A stretch of 64,000 bases of DNA from assembly GCA_949152475.1 (NCBI GenBank), contig OX424555.1:63035977-63099976 (forward strand), read 5' to 3'. Made by a program: the position numbers and the translations under genes. The DNA comes from Terebella lapidaria (taxonomy: Eukaryota > Annelida > Polychaeta > Terebellida > Terebellidae). Numbering within the stretch: position 1 is the first letter of the stretch; each line of letters begins with the position of its first letter. Shown here piece after piece: positions 32,701 to 43,860 of this stretch. The notes beneath the pieces are model-generated. The model ran no database searches. It saw only the letters and a program-made list of their open reading frames with translations, and was not told the DNA's origin.

Positions 32701-33276
32701 AAAGACCGGAATGCCTACGAACGTCAGCATGATCGCGTACGGGATCAGGAAGGCCCCTGAAACGGCATGATCGCGTACATAACCATACTGTCTCTAAACA
32801 GAATATGAGTTTGTCTACATTAGTCATCAGTGCTCGTTTACTGCCATTTGCCAGTTAACACGTGTGAAAGAAGTTCTCATCGAATTGATGCATCATGAAT
32901 TTTATCTGCATTGTGAGTAAATACCTTTTTGAGCAAATGGTTATCAACTGGGAAGAGACTAATACTTGATGTTACCTATTTAATCTTTCCCATTTTTATA
33001 TGATCAATTTCACGATGAGCAAATGACGATGCATTGTTATGATAACTATACAGCGTATTTCAGAACCCCTTGGGGAGATTTAATGGGACCTCGCGGTGTC
33101 ATATCCTTCAGGTACAGGGTCCCATTAAATACATGTTATTTCTCACCTCCTCCGTTCTCGAAGCACACATATGGGAAGCGCCATATATTGCCGAGTCCCA
33201 CGGCGTAACCAAGGCAACAGAGTACGAATTCCGCGGGGTGGCTCCAAGTTTCTCGCTCCACGATCTCGTCATCCTT
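17767..33276 (-). CDS. SLC6 sodium- and chloride-dependent transporter, glycine/amino-acid type (14 exons, N-terminus missing)
   Basis: The exons in transcript order are 33147-33276, 32625-32756, 32289-32432, 31763-31979, 31457-31589, 27755-27889, 27497-27600, 25642-25766, 23674-23786, 22092-22220, 18970-19069, 18658-18758, 18104-18265 and 17767-17931. All join in phase (1,890 nt, 629 aa plus stop). Twelve membrane helices follow the LeuT fold. TM1 reads [14 protein letters not shown] and is followed by NGGGAFLIPY. The large second outer loop has the paired cysteines C-x8-C and five N-glycosylation sequons. Later motifs are [41 protein letters not shown] and ASYNKFHNN. The tail has the DWGP motif typical of GlyT and GAT transporters. 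Gly at the TM1 position that is Asp98 in SERT argues against a monoamine carrier. It imports its substrate across the plasma membrane with Na+ and Cl-. The first exon with the start codon is not identified. Confidence 0.95.
18396..18497. repeat. 102-bp palindrome with CCCGAAGGG centre
   Basis: The arms of about 45 bp (from GAGAAAG to CTTTCTC) pair almost fully, including CTGTCCATTCGTAGATCTGAAA. The core is GGCCGAGGCCCGAAGGGCCG. It lies in an SLC6 intron. Further pieces of the same words (CTGTCCATTC) lie to 18590, so a larger fold-back element is likely. Confidence 0.85.
19120..19600. mobile_element. Fold-back MITE, family A copy 2 (ends worn)
   Basis: Both inverted arms are recognisable (CGGCAATTTTCTACCAAATT on the left; GGGGTAGATTGCCAACTTCT on the right). 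The outermost 40 bp or so are lost on the left. The interior carries the same words as copy 1 in the opposite sense. Confidence 0.75.
19605..21535. repeat. Tandem array rich in AGGTCA words, family B copy 1
   Basis: About 12 units of about 130 bp run from 19640 to 21120. Each holds GAGATATTAGCCATTTTGTC, TGACCTTGAAAATGAGGTCA, then AAGGTCAAATTCAAGGTCA, ATATCATTTCCTATATGT and CACAATTGATTCCTAAGCTG. A non-repeated end (21130-21535) has GGACGAC repeats and the closing word CCAATAGGTTATCGGACC. Rearranged relatives lie at 51775-51960 and 54740-55435. It lies inside an SLC6 intron. Confidence 0.88.
21536..22091. other. SLC6 intron, nothing recognised
   Basis: AT-rich intron sequence between family B and the exon at 22092. 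Confidence 0.35.
22221..23673. other. SLC6 intron, nothing recognised
   Basis: No repeat pair, gene or clear motif is seen. Short T and A runs occur near 22500 and 22610. Confidence 0.35.
23939..24669. mobile_element. piggyBac-like MITE with TTAA target duplication
   Basis: TTAA at 23939-23942 and 24666-24669 flank inverted ends CCTCTTAGCCGC and GCGGTGAAGAGG (10 of 12 positions pair). Exact TTAA duplication is the mark of piggyBac transposons. Inside, near the right end, are two palindromes of the form GCCGGATATATCCGGC and GCGCCGGAAATATCCGGCGC. A related GCCGGGTATT word lies near the left end. No transposase frame is present, so it would be mobilised in trans. Confidence 0.65.
24922..25435. 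mobile_element. Fold-back MITE, family A copy 3
   Basis: Both arms are present but more diverged than in copy 1 (left from ATACCTTGATTC; right to GATGTAAACGAGTG). It lies in an SLC6 intron, 0.4 kb from copy 4. Confidence 0.75.
25867..27390. mobile_element. Fold-back MITE, family A copy 4, split by an insert
   Basis: The ends are the same as in copy 1 (ATACTCTGATTTTTCTAAC and its inverse). The left arm runs to 26021, and the element resumes at about 27139. The interruption falls in the word GAAGAAGTTGGCAATCTACC, with AGTTG present on both sides. Confidence 0.8.
26022..27138. mobile_element. Element with internal tandem units nested in the family A copy
   Basis: It starts CAAGGGCGGATCCAGGA. 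It holds about six tandem units of about 175 bp, each with GGGTCTGGGGCC(C/T)GCT, GGGCCCCAGAAGTCAGA, CCTTTTTATGTTC and TGGCCTTTCCTGGGAATAAA, and ends after a run of about 13 G. The GGGCGGATCCAGG start is common among hAT-type non-autonomous elements as far as I recall. AGTTG at both edges may be the target duplication. It encodes nothing recognisable. A distant relative lies at 44565-45200. Confidence 0.65.
27960..28165. repeat. Dispersed repeat F, copy 1
   Basis: It shares CATTACATGGTGTAGTTTCT, CCCATCGAT and GTCAGTGAAGCGCTA blocks in the same order with 58515-58700. It is of unknown class and lies in an SLC6 intron. Confidence 0.6.
28166..29872. other. SLC6 intron, nothing recognised
   Basis: AT-rich with no convincing gene or repeat pair. 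A short TA run lies near 29495. Confidence 0.35.
29873..31418. repeat. 42-bp minisatellite, about 36 units
   Basis: The unit is CAAAACACAATCGTTCTGAC then CTTGGGATTCTGATCTAGGCTT. Many units lack one A (41 bp). From about 30740 a longer variant with CTACATGTATTCTTCG alternates with the plain unit, giving a higher-order repeat. The array ends 38 bp before the donor of the SLC6 exon 31457-31589. Because 42 is a multiple of three, a 136-codon open frame of 14-residue repeats ([11 protein letters not shown]) exists on the minus strand. Confidence 0.92.
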
Positions 33277-36200
33277 CTACATGGGTACGTGCATAAAAAC
33301 GTCGTATGTGATCGGGCAGGCACATATAGAACAGTTATGCAGTGGGTATACTTGCATGTGATCATGGACACGTAGGGTGCATTATAGGCGTGTATTTATG
33401 AACATTTACTTGATGTGGTAATTGCTGTTATTGTGGAATGTAGAAGTGGACCGCATGAGGGATAATGGTCCCAAAGTTGATACAATGTCGGGGAAGGGGA
33501 GTGTGAGTGGGGTAATCAATCAACGGACTCATTTCACTCAAAGAGCCTATTCCTAACGATTTAGATGAAAAAATTATGTCTAATATAAAACAAATTATTA
33601 AACATTTTCTCCGTGATTTAGATCAGAACCTATATCAACATTTCACTGTGTCAGAATACCTATCAACTATTCTTGGGTATTTGATTATATACTGGGCCAA
33701 ACGGTGTTCAGTGAAGCAAAATATATTATCTTCGTGTAGAAATGAATGTCTTCTGGCTTGAACACTTGTATCGAACGAGATAATGTTTATACTATTTCCT
33801 GTATAATCGAGGAAGTTGAGCGTGAAAAGTAAATCAACGGATTATCGCTAATCTAAATAACTCATCGTCTTTCATCTCATCCGATACTTCCGGTGTAACA
33901 AGCAAGCAAAGGTGATGTATTTATTTACTGTGTACGACCTCTCCATACCATCCAAATCCGCCTGGTACTAATCTTACCTAATCAAACAAGAACGCTTGAG
34001 CCGAGATAGGTTTCGTACGTCATTAATATATACTGCGCCGTAATATTGGTTCATCATGACGTCGATATAAATTCATGGTATTGTCACTAGAAAGATAACC
34101 AAAGCGAGAGCCAGGGGAGGGGAGGGTTGTGAAAAACACCCGCTATTATCACATGTATGTGCTGCATGATCAAACCGAACATCGGTAAACACCACACAAG
34201 GTCTTTCTCATATGTGATAAAAGTGACCATCATGTCGGGTTTTTTTCACGTGGACTATCCGACCATGTCGCTTTCGTCATGGTTGGTGACTTCCGGTGTG
34301 AAAAAGCGACATGTTTGTGAAGAAGTCCGGCATTAACTGCGGAACTATTATTTGTGCAAATTCACAACACAGTACCTCATTATCGTGCATAACCTGTCAG
34401 TTAGATAACAATGTGTCTGTGATAAGCCCGGCTGCAAATGGTCATGAGATTCACGATGCACAGAAACAAATGTTACAGACTACTGGGTCAGTCATCGTTT
34501 GTGTATATTTATAAAATAAATAATTTTTATTTCCCCAAAATTATAATTATAACTAATGGATCTCAATTGGTAACTATTTATCGTGTATCATGAAGTTCAT
34601 AAAATTAAACCATTTATTTTTTTCCAAAGTTATAATTACAACTAATGGATCTCAATTATCAATTATTTATTATGTATATTAAATTCATGAATTAAACCAT
34701 TATCCACAAAGCACATCTCTTCACCCGTGAAAAAGGCGACATGAATAATGAGCTATTGACCGTGAAAAAAACGGAAATGGACGACAGTAAGGGTGTTCTG
34801 TTTTTTCATATGTTGTGTTTGTCATGCTACATGTACATGTATGAGTTCTGTGCCAGTCGACATGGGTTATCACACTACAGGTACATGTAGTACATTATTG
34901 CTACACACGAGCAGTAACAGCGGAAAGCACATCAATGTGACGTGCTCAAATTGTCTTCTTTCTTGATGGAATTATGCTCCTTACTAATTCAACCTTGAAG
35001 CATAACCCAGAAAAATGAATAATCGTTCCTTGGTAATCAATAAATATGATCAATTTATACGACTCTATCTAGAACTTCATTCCTAAAAATCAAACACCCC
35101 CAAGGAAGTCAGTTAAATTAAATTGGCATGTATATATCATCACTGATATCGACAATTATTTTTTACACATTCGTTTTTACATAAACAAGCAGCAACAATA
35201 CGCAATATAATACCTATATTGACAACAATATTATTCTTTCTTTCCTCGTAGCCAATGAAAATATTATATCTGCACAGGACCAGAAATAAGCAACAATAAA
35301 TGACATACATTTTACACCATGCGCGATGACTCTACCGCGATAACTAGGCATGTCAAATATGTTTCAATTATATAAAATTGTCGAATGTGTGTCGCTGGAG
35401 GGCTCTGAAACGAACCCAATTCTTTTGACTTATTTGGCCGAAAAAGGATGGGAACATTTTTTTCACTGGCGAGGCAGTGAAAACGTTGAAATCCAATTCA
35501 TTAGAGGAGGCGATGCATTCATTGCGTATTGACATACCGCGTACATTTGTCCGTGGCGAGAGTGTCCTTTGAAACCAACATGATCGTTGTGTTGACGTAA
35601 ATGTATAGGGTAAATAACGGTAACAAAGTTAAGCACATGGACATTTGACGAGTTCTTACCATGTACGTATTATAGTTAAGTGAGTACATTATTGCCTACA
35701 TACCCCACCTGCACTAGTCATTGTGCTGTACTCGAATTCCACAAAAATGATCTGGTTTTAACATTTATAAAATCGCTATAGAGAAAACTGAAGCAAAACT
35801 TCCGAGATAACCTACATTTATTAATTAGTACATGACCGGACTGCAATGACACGATATAAACAAAAATGAATGATTACTCGATATTATATATGGTTTTTAT
35901 TCATTTAACTTATTGGATGTGAGTTTGATTTGGTTAGACCCAGCCTTTGATTTCAGTCGTTAATTTGACCAATACTGCATGCATAGTACTAACGGTTATC
36001 ATTCATGAATAGATATTTTTCCATATATTATGAATTATATTGTGAGTGATCAATTTCTTCAAAAAATGAAAAGCTTGAAAACTTTCATTTCTGCATTCAG
36101 TGTATAATTTTTAAAAAAAAACATGGGTTTCGTCGAGACAATTTCTGACAAGTTTGTTATTAATCATGGCACGTCCTTGCTCGTCTCGGCCCGCTGACTT

Positions 36201-37884
36201 CATTGTGTGACCCAAAATACCGAAATGAACCTCAGGAGGATCAAGAGATGATATATGATTGAAAGAGTCCTTTGTCTAGAAGGTAAATTTATGCTGAGCT
36301 GCCTCACAAGAACGAACGATCTCCAATTACTAAGATAACAATGGGTGCTTGCACTGCCTCCAACGACCTCCAGATCATGGATAACAACCTGTTCTGTGCG
36401 GCGACCGCTAAAGACAATTTAAGAGACTCAATATTTTTTCAAGCAAATAAATAAATCCCGAAAATAAACTGGAAATCAATAGACGTTTGACACTTCGATT
36501 AATAAATAGACATATCAAGCGGATGAAGAAGCTTTTAAAACGTCAAAGCAAACAAATTTCAAGGATATCATACGCGCAGTATATATTCGATTTCCTTGAG
36601 ATACGTGCGCCGTCATTGAATAAGAAAGGCTGAATATTTTAAACAATCTGTAACAGCAAAACATGTTTTATGTATGTCTTGTATTTGATGTTCGGAAAAC
36701 TCAAGTGTTGGTATTGTACACTCTTAGGATTATGGCAATGTTAGTACAATTGTCATGTAATGAATATATAGGACTTTTTAAAACAGAACAAAAACAAAAA
36801 CGCTTCATATATATTACGTGCGAGTACATAAAAGTACTACGTATTCCCAGCTTGTACCCGAAGTATTTACCATTAATTTCAGACTTTAATCTAATAGCTT
36901 TTACCATCGATAAAAACAACCTTAAAGGAATCAGTTGATATTGGTAACATAGCTTACTGTCGGGGACTTTTTTGTCTTGCGTCCCATTTTGGTATTCCTG
37001 CTTTGCTTGCTTGTTTTAATCCTTTGAAGACAACGGAAGTGTTTCCTGTCCTCTGCGCTGCTTGTATATGTTCAGCAGTCCAGAGTTATATTTTTGTCGA
37101 GTCACTTTTTGGTGAGAAAATCATACATGTACTTCTATGCTCCCCTTTCATGCCTGGCCATATATAGTGCGTTTCAATTCAATCTGTTCATTTTTATGTT
37201 GACATTAGAGATATAGGAAAGTATGGACCGCCGTGTGTGTCAAGACACTCATAGGTAGGCGATAGCCCATGGCCAAATATCCTTGTATTTCGTTCTTAGT
37301 GGATTTTCATTTTACTGTATAGACAACAATATTACTGGTATTCAATAAGATATTGTCTTTGTTATTATTCCACATACCCGAAACGTGTTTCATTTTTGAT
37401 GTGAAAATGACTTGTTGTCTTGTTCGTCTATTATCCATTCACATAGTGTGCATGTATTGATCTGATTGAAAGGAAAACAACCTCGAGGAGCTTCTAGTCG
37501 AAAAGAGAGATTGTCATTGGTTGAATAATCAGGTAACGTTGTCAAGGGATACCAATTCTACATAAAATGCGGACTGTAGAAAATAGAAGAACGGATAAAA
37601 AGGCGGGAATGATAACCTTGGGGATAGACTACCGGCACGCTAACACACACAAACCCGTTTGTAGCCTGCGTCCACAAACTGATTAATCTGAATCATATGG
37701 TTCGGTGCTCTACTTTTCCATCAAGAAATGCATGAAATGCATACAGAAATAATATCCCAAATAATTGGTAATGCCATAATATCCGTATATATATTGGTTG
37801 TGCTCAATTAAACTCTGCTGCCACGCCTGGAAATCAACCAAGATCAGAATAACCGTGTCTTGTGTGTACTGTGAGTATACGTAC
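33277..37884. other. Spacer upstream of SLC6
   Basis: It should contain the missing 5' exon(s) of SLC6 on the minus strand, but no candidate ending in phase 0 with an upstream ATG convinced me. The rest is AT-rich with no gene seen. Confidence 0.4.
34540..34705. repeat. Short tandem duplication, two units of about 85 bp
   Basis: AATTATAACTAATGGATCTC and the following bases occur twice, each followed by a TTTAT(C/T)-rich end and ATTAAACCATTTAT. The flanks at about 34230-34320 and 34720-34760 share TGAAAAAG(G)CGACATG words. Confidence 0.75.
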
Positions 37885-39175
37885 ATCACTTTGTGCAGGC
37901 GCTCCAGGGGGTGAGTGCCCTCGTCACTTGAAAGCCGATTTTGATTTGTTAAAACACGATTTGTATGTAAAACACAATTTTAATCTTTAAGCCGTTGAAG
38001 CCTACGAATAAAACATATTGCCTTCAGTGTTTCCCTAATTTTTTATACATGTATGTCAATGTGCATGATACATGTATGTAACATGGCATGAAAAGTTCTG
38101 TAGGAGCGAGCCTTGGGACAAATAATAATGTCGTTTCAATTCACGCTCATTGAATAATGAATCACTCTCAAGAATTTTAACGACGCAGCATCGACAATGG
38201 TGTCAATGGGAATACTGTACGTAGTTTTTCGACAAATAATTTTCACTAAGTTCAGCAAATTTCACATCCAACCCATTAGTTTGGAAGACAACATAATACG
38301 TTAATACGCGGAAGCGAGTAAATTTTTATTTCTCATATGATTGCGCGAATCTGCGAACCTGAATGTTTGAAGAATCTCTTTCATCAGGGAATCCTAATTT
38401 CTACGCTTAACTTGACCATTGACGTTGCAAGCTTGCTTTTATACGTGGGCGATAATAGGACTAGGTGATGATGGCGCCAAAGGCACAATGTTAGTCAAAA
38501 TTAGAGTTTGTTAATGTATGTGTGTGGAAGATGCCATTGTATATCATTTTTTGGTTGCATCTCCTAATGTCACAAGACACTGGTAGAGGAAATACATTTC
38601 CATGTAAAGTACACGATCTGCAGTTCTTTACAAATGTTTTTGGGAATATGTTAAATAGACCATTTACGGAAAATAGACATAGAGAAGTTGTAGCATTTTG
38701 CGGTAAGGTGTGGGTAGAATTTCGGGCTCATGCCACTTATACTGCCCCGTAATAATACTCGTCCACTGAAAACATATCCGTATCACACCTTTCAAATATT
38801 TATTGAATATACAAGAATAAGCAGCAAAAGTTACTTGGGCCAATTATTTTTTGAGAATCAAACGTTAAGCATGATTTGCTTGTATACGCAAATGAACCCG
38901 GCCTTCCCTCCATCTCAGTTGAAAACCTTTCCTCAGTCCGCTCATGCCCATAAGCATTATAATCATCCTGTCTCATCAATCAAAGCGACAATGTTTCATA
39001 ACCGTGATGTGTTAGAGACTGCGGAATCGCGACTAGGTTGCATCACAATAACATACATGTCGTACGAACAAAACACTATATATAATTCCCACTTTGTTCT
39101 CACGTGTTACATGGTGTCTCTTGACCAGTGGTAAAGATCGTCAACCAATCACACGCCAGCGATTACTAGTATACT
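37885..39175. repeat. Segmental tandem duplication, unit 1
   Basis: Blocks shared in order with unit 2: CTCGTCA(C/G)TTGAAAGCC, GTGCATGAT(A/G)CATGTAT, GAGCCTTGGGACAAAT, GCTTAACTTGACCA, CATCCTGTCTCA, AATGTTTCATAACCGTGAT and AAAGATCGTCAACCAATC. Between the blocks the units differ by indels. No coding sequence is recognised in either unit. Confidence 0.75.
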
Positions 39176-39179
39176 AGAG

Positions 39180-40410
39180 TCCTTCATACAGTCGCTGCAG
39201 GAGATAAGTGCGCTCGTCAGTTGAAAGCCAGTTTTGAATTATAGAAACACCATCTGAAAGTTGAAGCCATCAAACATACACATACACTTCTTTTTACGTG
39301 TACCAATCACACAATGTGAGATACATCTTTTTTAAATACCGAAACCAGTAAGCCCGATTATAAGCGATATATGTTTCTTTTTCATTTCCTTTTTTTTTGA
39401 GAAGTGCATATCTCTATTTGAACATTGTCTAAGTTTAGTATAATTGTGTTTGCCACAAACCCGGGCCACAACCAATGTGCATGATGCATGTATACAACAT
39501 GGAATGAAAGGTCCTAGCCCCACAAGTCAGAGCCTTGGGACAAATCATAATTCCAAATACTGCATCAAGTCAGGCTCAAAGCAATCGTGCACAACGTTTG
39601 GAAAGAATAGGTACCCGCGCTTGTTTGCGACATTTGTTAACGATTCTGCATCAGCGATGGTGCCAAAGCATGCTGTAATATGCAAGTAGTTTATTCGACA
39701 AATGATTCACCAACTTTTTCACCTTGCACATTCATCCAGTTGTTCGGAAGACAGCATGTAAGAACGCGGTAGCAGGTAACATTTCATATGGTCGTGTCGA
39801 CTGTGTTGAGCCGAATGTTTGAAGGTATTTTCTGCGCTTAATTTGACCAATGATTGCTCTAGCTTGCTTCTGTGGCGTGAGTGATAATTGTTTTCATTGA
39901 ACCTCCTAATGTCGCAGGATATTGATAGAGTAACTAAGAGAATTCATTTAATGTTAAATACACGACCTGCAACTATATACAGGTGTGTAATATATCTACT
40001 GAAAAAAAAGATAAAAATAGTTGATTTTTTTCTGCAAATACCGTTTAGAATGACAGTTTGACGTAAGTCAGATGCCGATAGAATTTCATTTTGAGAAGCA
40101 AACGTTTAACACGATTTGTCTACAATAATGTATACGCAAATGAACCCGACCTTTGTCTCATTTTTCAACTTCATCTCGTTTGAAACCCCTTCTTCAATCG
40201 GCTCATGCCCATAATCACGGATAACCATCCTGTCTCAGCAATCAATGCAACCATGTTTCATAACCGTGATTTGTTAGAGACTGTGGAATCGCGACCCGGT
40301 TGCATAATGACAAAACACTATACTGTATCATACCCAGCTTGTTGTCACTTAGCGTCTCTCTCGATGACAAGTGCTAAAGATCGCCAACTAATCGCACGCC
40401 AGTGACGGGC
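39180..40410. repeat. Segmental tandem duplication, unit 2
   Basis: The direct neighbour and same-orientation partner of unit 1, about 1.23 kb long, with the same order of blocks. Confidence 0.75.
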
Positions 40411-43400
40411 GACATGTCAGTGAGACACGGTTACAGTAATAGACAGTGGGCGCCACCGTGTCTTGTAACAGCCAGCATCAGGTGCATTTCCCACCACGGC
40501 ACGAGACGGACAGTTTGGACATCCGCATTCGTACGTGCATTTGCACATGTGTACATTAGCAAACAGGGAAACCACTAGAACTACCAACGGGCTAGCAATC
40601 ATCACTGGATGCTGTCGACAGCCAGTAACATTACCGATAGAGCACGTGGGAGTCATAATTTCAGACGACCAGAGATGGGGATCTATTTTGAGTGCTCACA
40701 GCAATACGCGATTTACAGATTAAATTGATTTATCCTGAAGTTTGTTGCACCGACGCACAGCGGATGTCATTCAAGGAGTGCAAAACTAGACACCGGAGAA
40801 CCGTAGAGGACTGAAAAAGATCGTCCCATGATATGTCCCTGAAGTGAAGTGTCATCACACGATTTAGAAAGAGATGAACTGGAATCTAGACAGGATGATG
40901 GCTGCTTGAAGGTAAGTCGCTGTATATATACCATGACATTGCTTCCTCGTTCCGCTTTTGGATTTCTAGCTAAATGATATGTTTGCAAAATTCGTGGGTT
41001 TCGAAAGTTGATTTGAAGTTTCAATGATTTGAGGCTACATGCAATCAGAAACTGACGATCAATGTGGTTTAGCGGTTGAACTAAGAACGCCCCTGTTGTG
41101 AACATGTAGTTGCATGACCAATTAACGTTTATTCTAAACAGAAGTTGACGCGAGCAGAGAACCAGCTGCGTTGCATAATATTTGCATTAGTTAGGTCACC
41201 AACATTGTGTTAATAATGTTATATTTGTTTGTTAAGTCCGTTTTGATGATATCATGCCTGAACAAAAAGTGGCACATAAGAATCTATCTAATGGAATCAC
41301 CATCATGCTAATTCTTAATTAACATCTGATAAAGTCGTGAAGTAGATGTCGCTCGTTCTTTATAATTTTCCTTCATTAGCTTCGTCAGCATGTCCGAGGG
41401 TAAATAGTAATAAAGTTACATGCTATGTATTATCAAGTGTACACAGTACTGATAATCTTAAATCCCAGTGTGAACGTGACATCTTGCAATCTCAGTGTGA
41501 TATCACACAGTCAATCTTTGGCATCACATAGATATATCACGGTGATCTCACAACTGTGATGACAACTCACAACTGTCTTGTGAAGTCGGTGTGATGTTAC
41601 CATGACGTCATACGTATATTGACATCACAAACGTGTTATCAAAATGACCACACAACTGTGACCTCTCTCAGGTGAAGTCGATGTGCCTACACAATGGCCT
41701 CTCAGATATGGCATGACAAGCGCTATATTGATGTGATGTCACTATCAATAGAAATAACCGATATTTATTTAATACTATAATCAATAGGAAAAGTTGGAAC
41801 TTGAGGTATGGACGTGCGTTGTGGATAATTTCCACATAGAATCAGCCTTGAATACCATCTGCGCAGACTCTGTGGAGCTATGCGTAATGTATGGTATTTA
41901 ATTATTTTTTTGTTTTTTTCATTCCGAATCTGCATTTATATTACGTGGAACGACGCTTGTCGATTCCCGGCCTCTGCGTCTCGCAGTGGTGAGCTCATTG
42001 TGTGGTCAGTGCGAGGAGACGTTTTGAGGTCACGTTGAGGTCAGTGTCTGAGGTCCAGCAAAATAATGAAAACCTTCCATACTTGTACACGTATCATATT
42101 CCGAACAAACTCATACGAACCGGGCCTACTTACATTCTGTCTTGATATACATGTTGCACAATTTTGACTGTTCAAACGAAATCACAAATTATGATTAAAT
42201 CTGAAAAATATACACCAGAACGATTCGGCAGTTTAATACGTGTATCGATCGATCTAACCCATTTATCGATCTGACACATATGATTTTCAAAGCATGAAAT
42301 AAGAATGAATACACACGTGTAGCTTACGTTATGTAACAGGTTTATTTTCTGTTCATGATGTATCTGCACGCATGTCAAGAGCTTTGTATTAGGGTTCGTT
42401 ACTACTGGCCAGCGGCCTATGTTCTCCTGATTAAACTACTGCAAGGTACGAAGGAATAGGCTATAGCATTCCGCTTCACTTGTCGGAAACGAATTTTTGT
42501 GTACTCTGTTACCACTCTCTGGAATCGATACCAGCCCATCATGATGCGAATAATTTCCAATCCTTGTGGGTTTTTTTCTAGAATATCCGCAACAGAAAGG
42601 AATGTTTAATGTGTGAAGTGTATCGGGGTATGAGACTGTATCTGACAGGAACGATAATATTTTAACCCCGCAATGCGTTTCAATGTTTATATCTCAGTTA
42701 CGTTTATTCATATTCCCATTAAAAGCTCTCCCTAATGTTTTCATATCACTTTCATTTATTGCACAATATTGGTTTATATGCCCACGTTCAATCCAAGTTC
42801 TTTCGAATGGAGCAGAAGTATTTCGAAGACTTCGAACATGCACGAAACCAATATTTCGCTATCCCTGTATGTCCAATTTTTCATCATATTTTGATAATGT
42901 AACACAGTAATTATTGTTATGAAGTATGAAATAGTGACAAATAAAATAACAAATATCAATGTTAATGACATAGCATGGACGATTTCAGCCCTCATAGTTT
43001 TTACTTAGTAGTGAGATCGATGACATTTACATGCTTGTGTAGCACATAGTTATTGATGACTTAATTGGTGTAGATATGACTGGGACCATTCATTGAGCTT
43101 TATTTGTGTATTTTCGGGTCGTTGTGTTAATTGCTCATCCACTTAACCACGTCATTTTTTTTTCAAGATGTGCCGTGTTGAATATCACATTAAATTATCT
43201 TACCAAGCTTCCATACTTTAAAGAATAAGAAGCCCATCTTGACACCTTTCTTTTACTTACAGTACTTCAGAGTAATACGTTTCATCGTTACAATTTATTC
43301 ACGATAGGATGTTTTGTTATGATAAATTCCCGCAGTATGACCCCCTTGTCATTAAAGTAAGGTGATTTTATTAAAATACCAGCTTGTCATGACATTCAAC

Positions 43401-43565
43401 ATGACAAGAAATATTGGAGATTGTAATAATATGACAACCTACCATGATATTTAACATGACAAGACGTTTTGCTGAACAAAAATGGCTTGAAACATTATCA
43501 ATTGACCTTGTGACACTGTTAACACAGATTTTATGTAGGAATGCTATCAATAATGTAGATAGTTA

Positions 43566-43596
<31 letters not shown>

Positions 43597-43773
43597 CATA
43601 ATGTAATACGATGGACGTGTACATAAAAAAGGACACAAAATAGTTCATAAGAATTATATAGGACATATCTATCGCAAGATTCGCTTATTTTCTTCGTGGC
43701 TTACCTCCATTGCGGCTAATACATGTAAATGGTATGAATTAACCTTTGTTTTTTCTGCACCATCAACGTTCCA
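40411..43773. other. Spacer upstream of the opsin gene
   Basis: It contains a possible 5' UTR exon of the opsin ending at about 40911 (GAAG followed by GTAAGT), which is weak. The stretch 41460-41740 is dense in short palindromic words such as TGTGATATCACA and TCACAACTGTGA. A small perfect hairpin (CTTGTCATG / CATGACAAG) lies at about 43383-43408. Confidence 0.35.
43567..43597. repeat. ATTG microsatellite
   Basis: About seven tandem ATTG units, 0.2 kb upstream of the opsin acceptor. Confidence 0.9.
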
Positions 43774-43860
43774 GCTAGCAATCAGCTGCAACAAGCTAAG
43801 AGCTGTGATCACACCTTACGCTTAGTCGGCACTGCTCCGACTCCCAACAACCGAGGAACA

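Noticed and set aside
40417-40656. Minus-strand frame with Cys-rich ending as a possible SLC6 start exon
   Set aside because: It is not in phase with a usable donor and does not resemble an SLC6 N-terminus.
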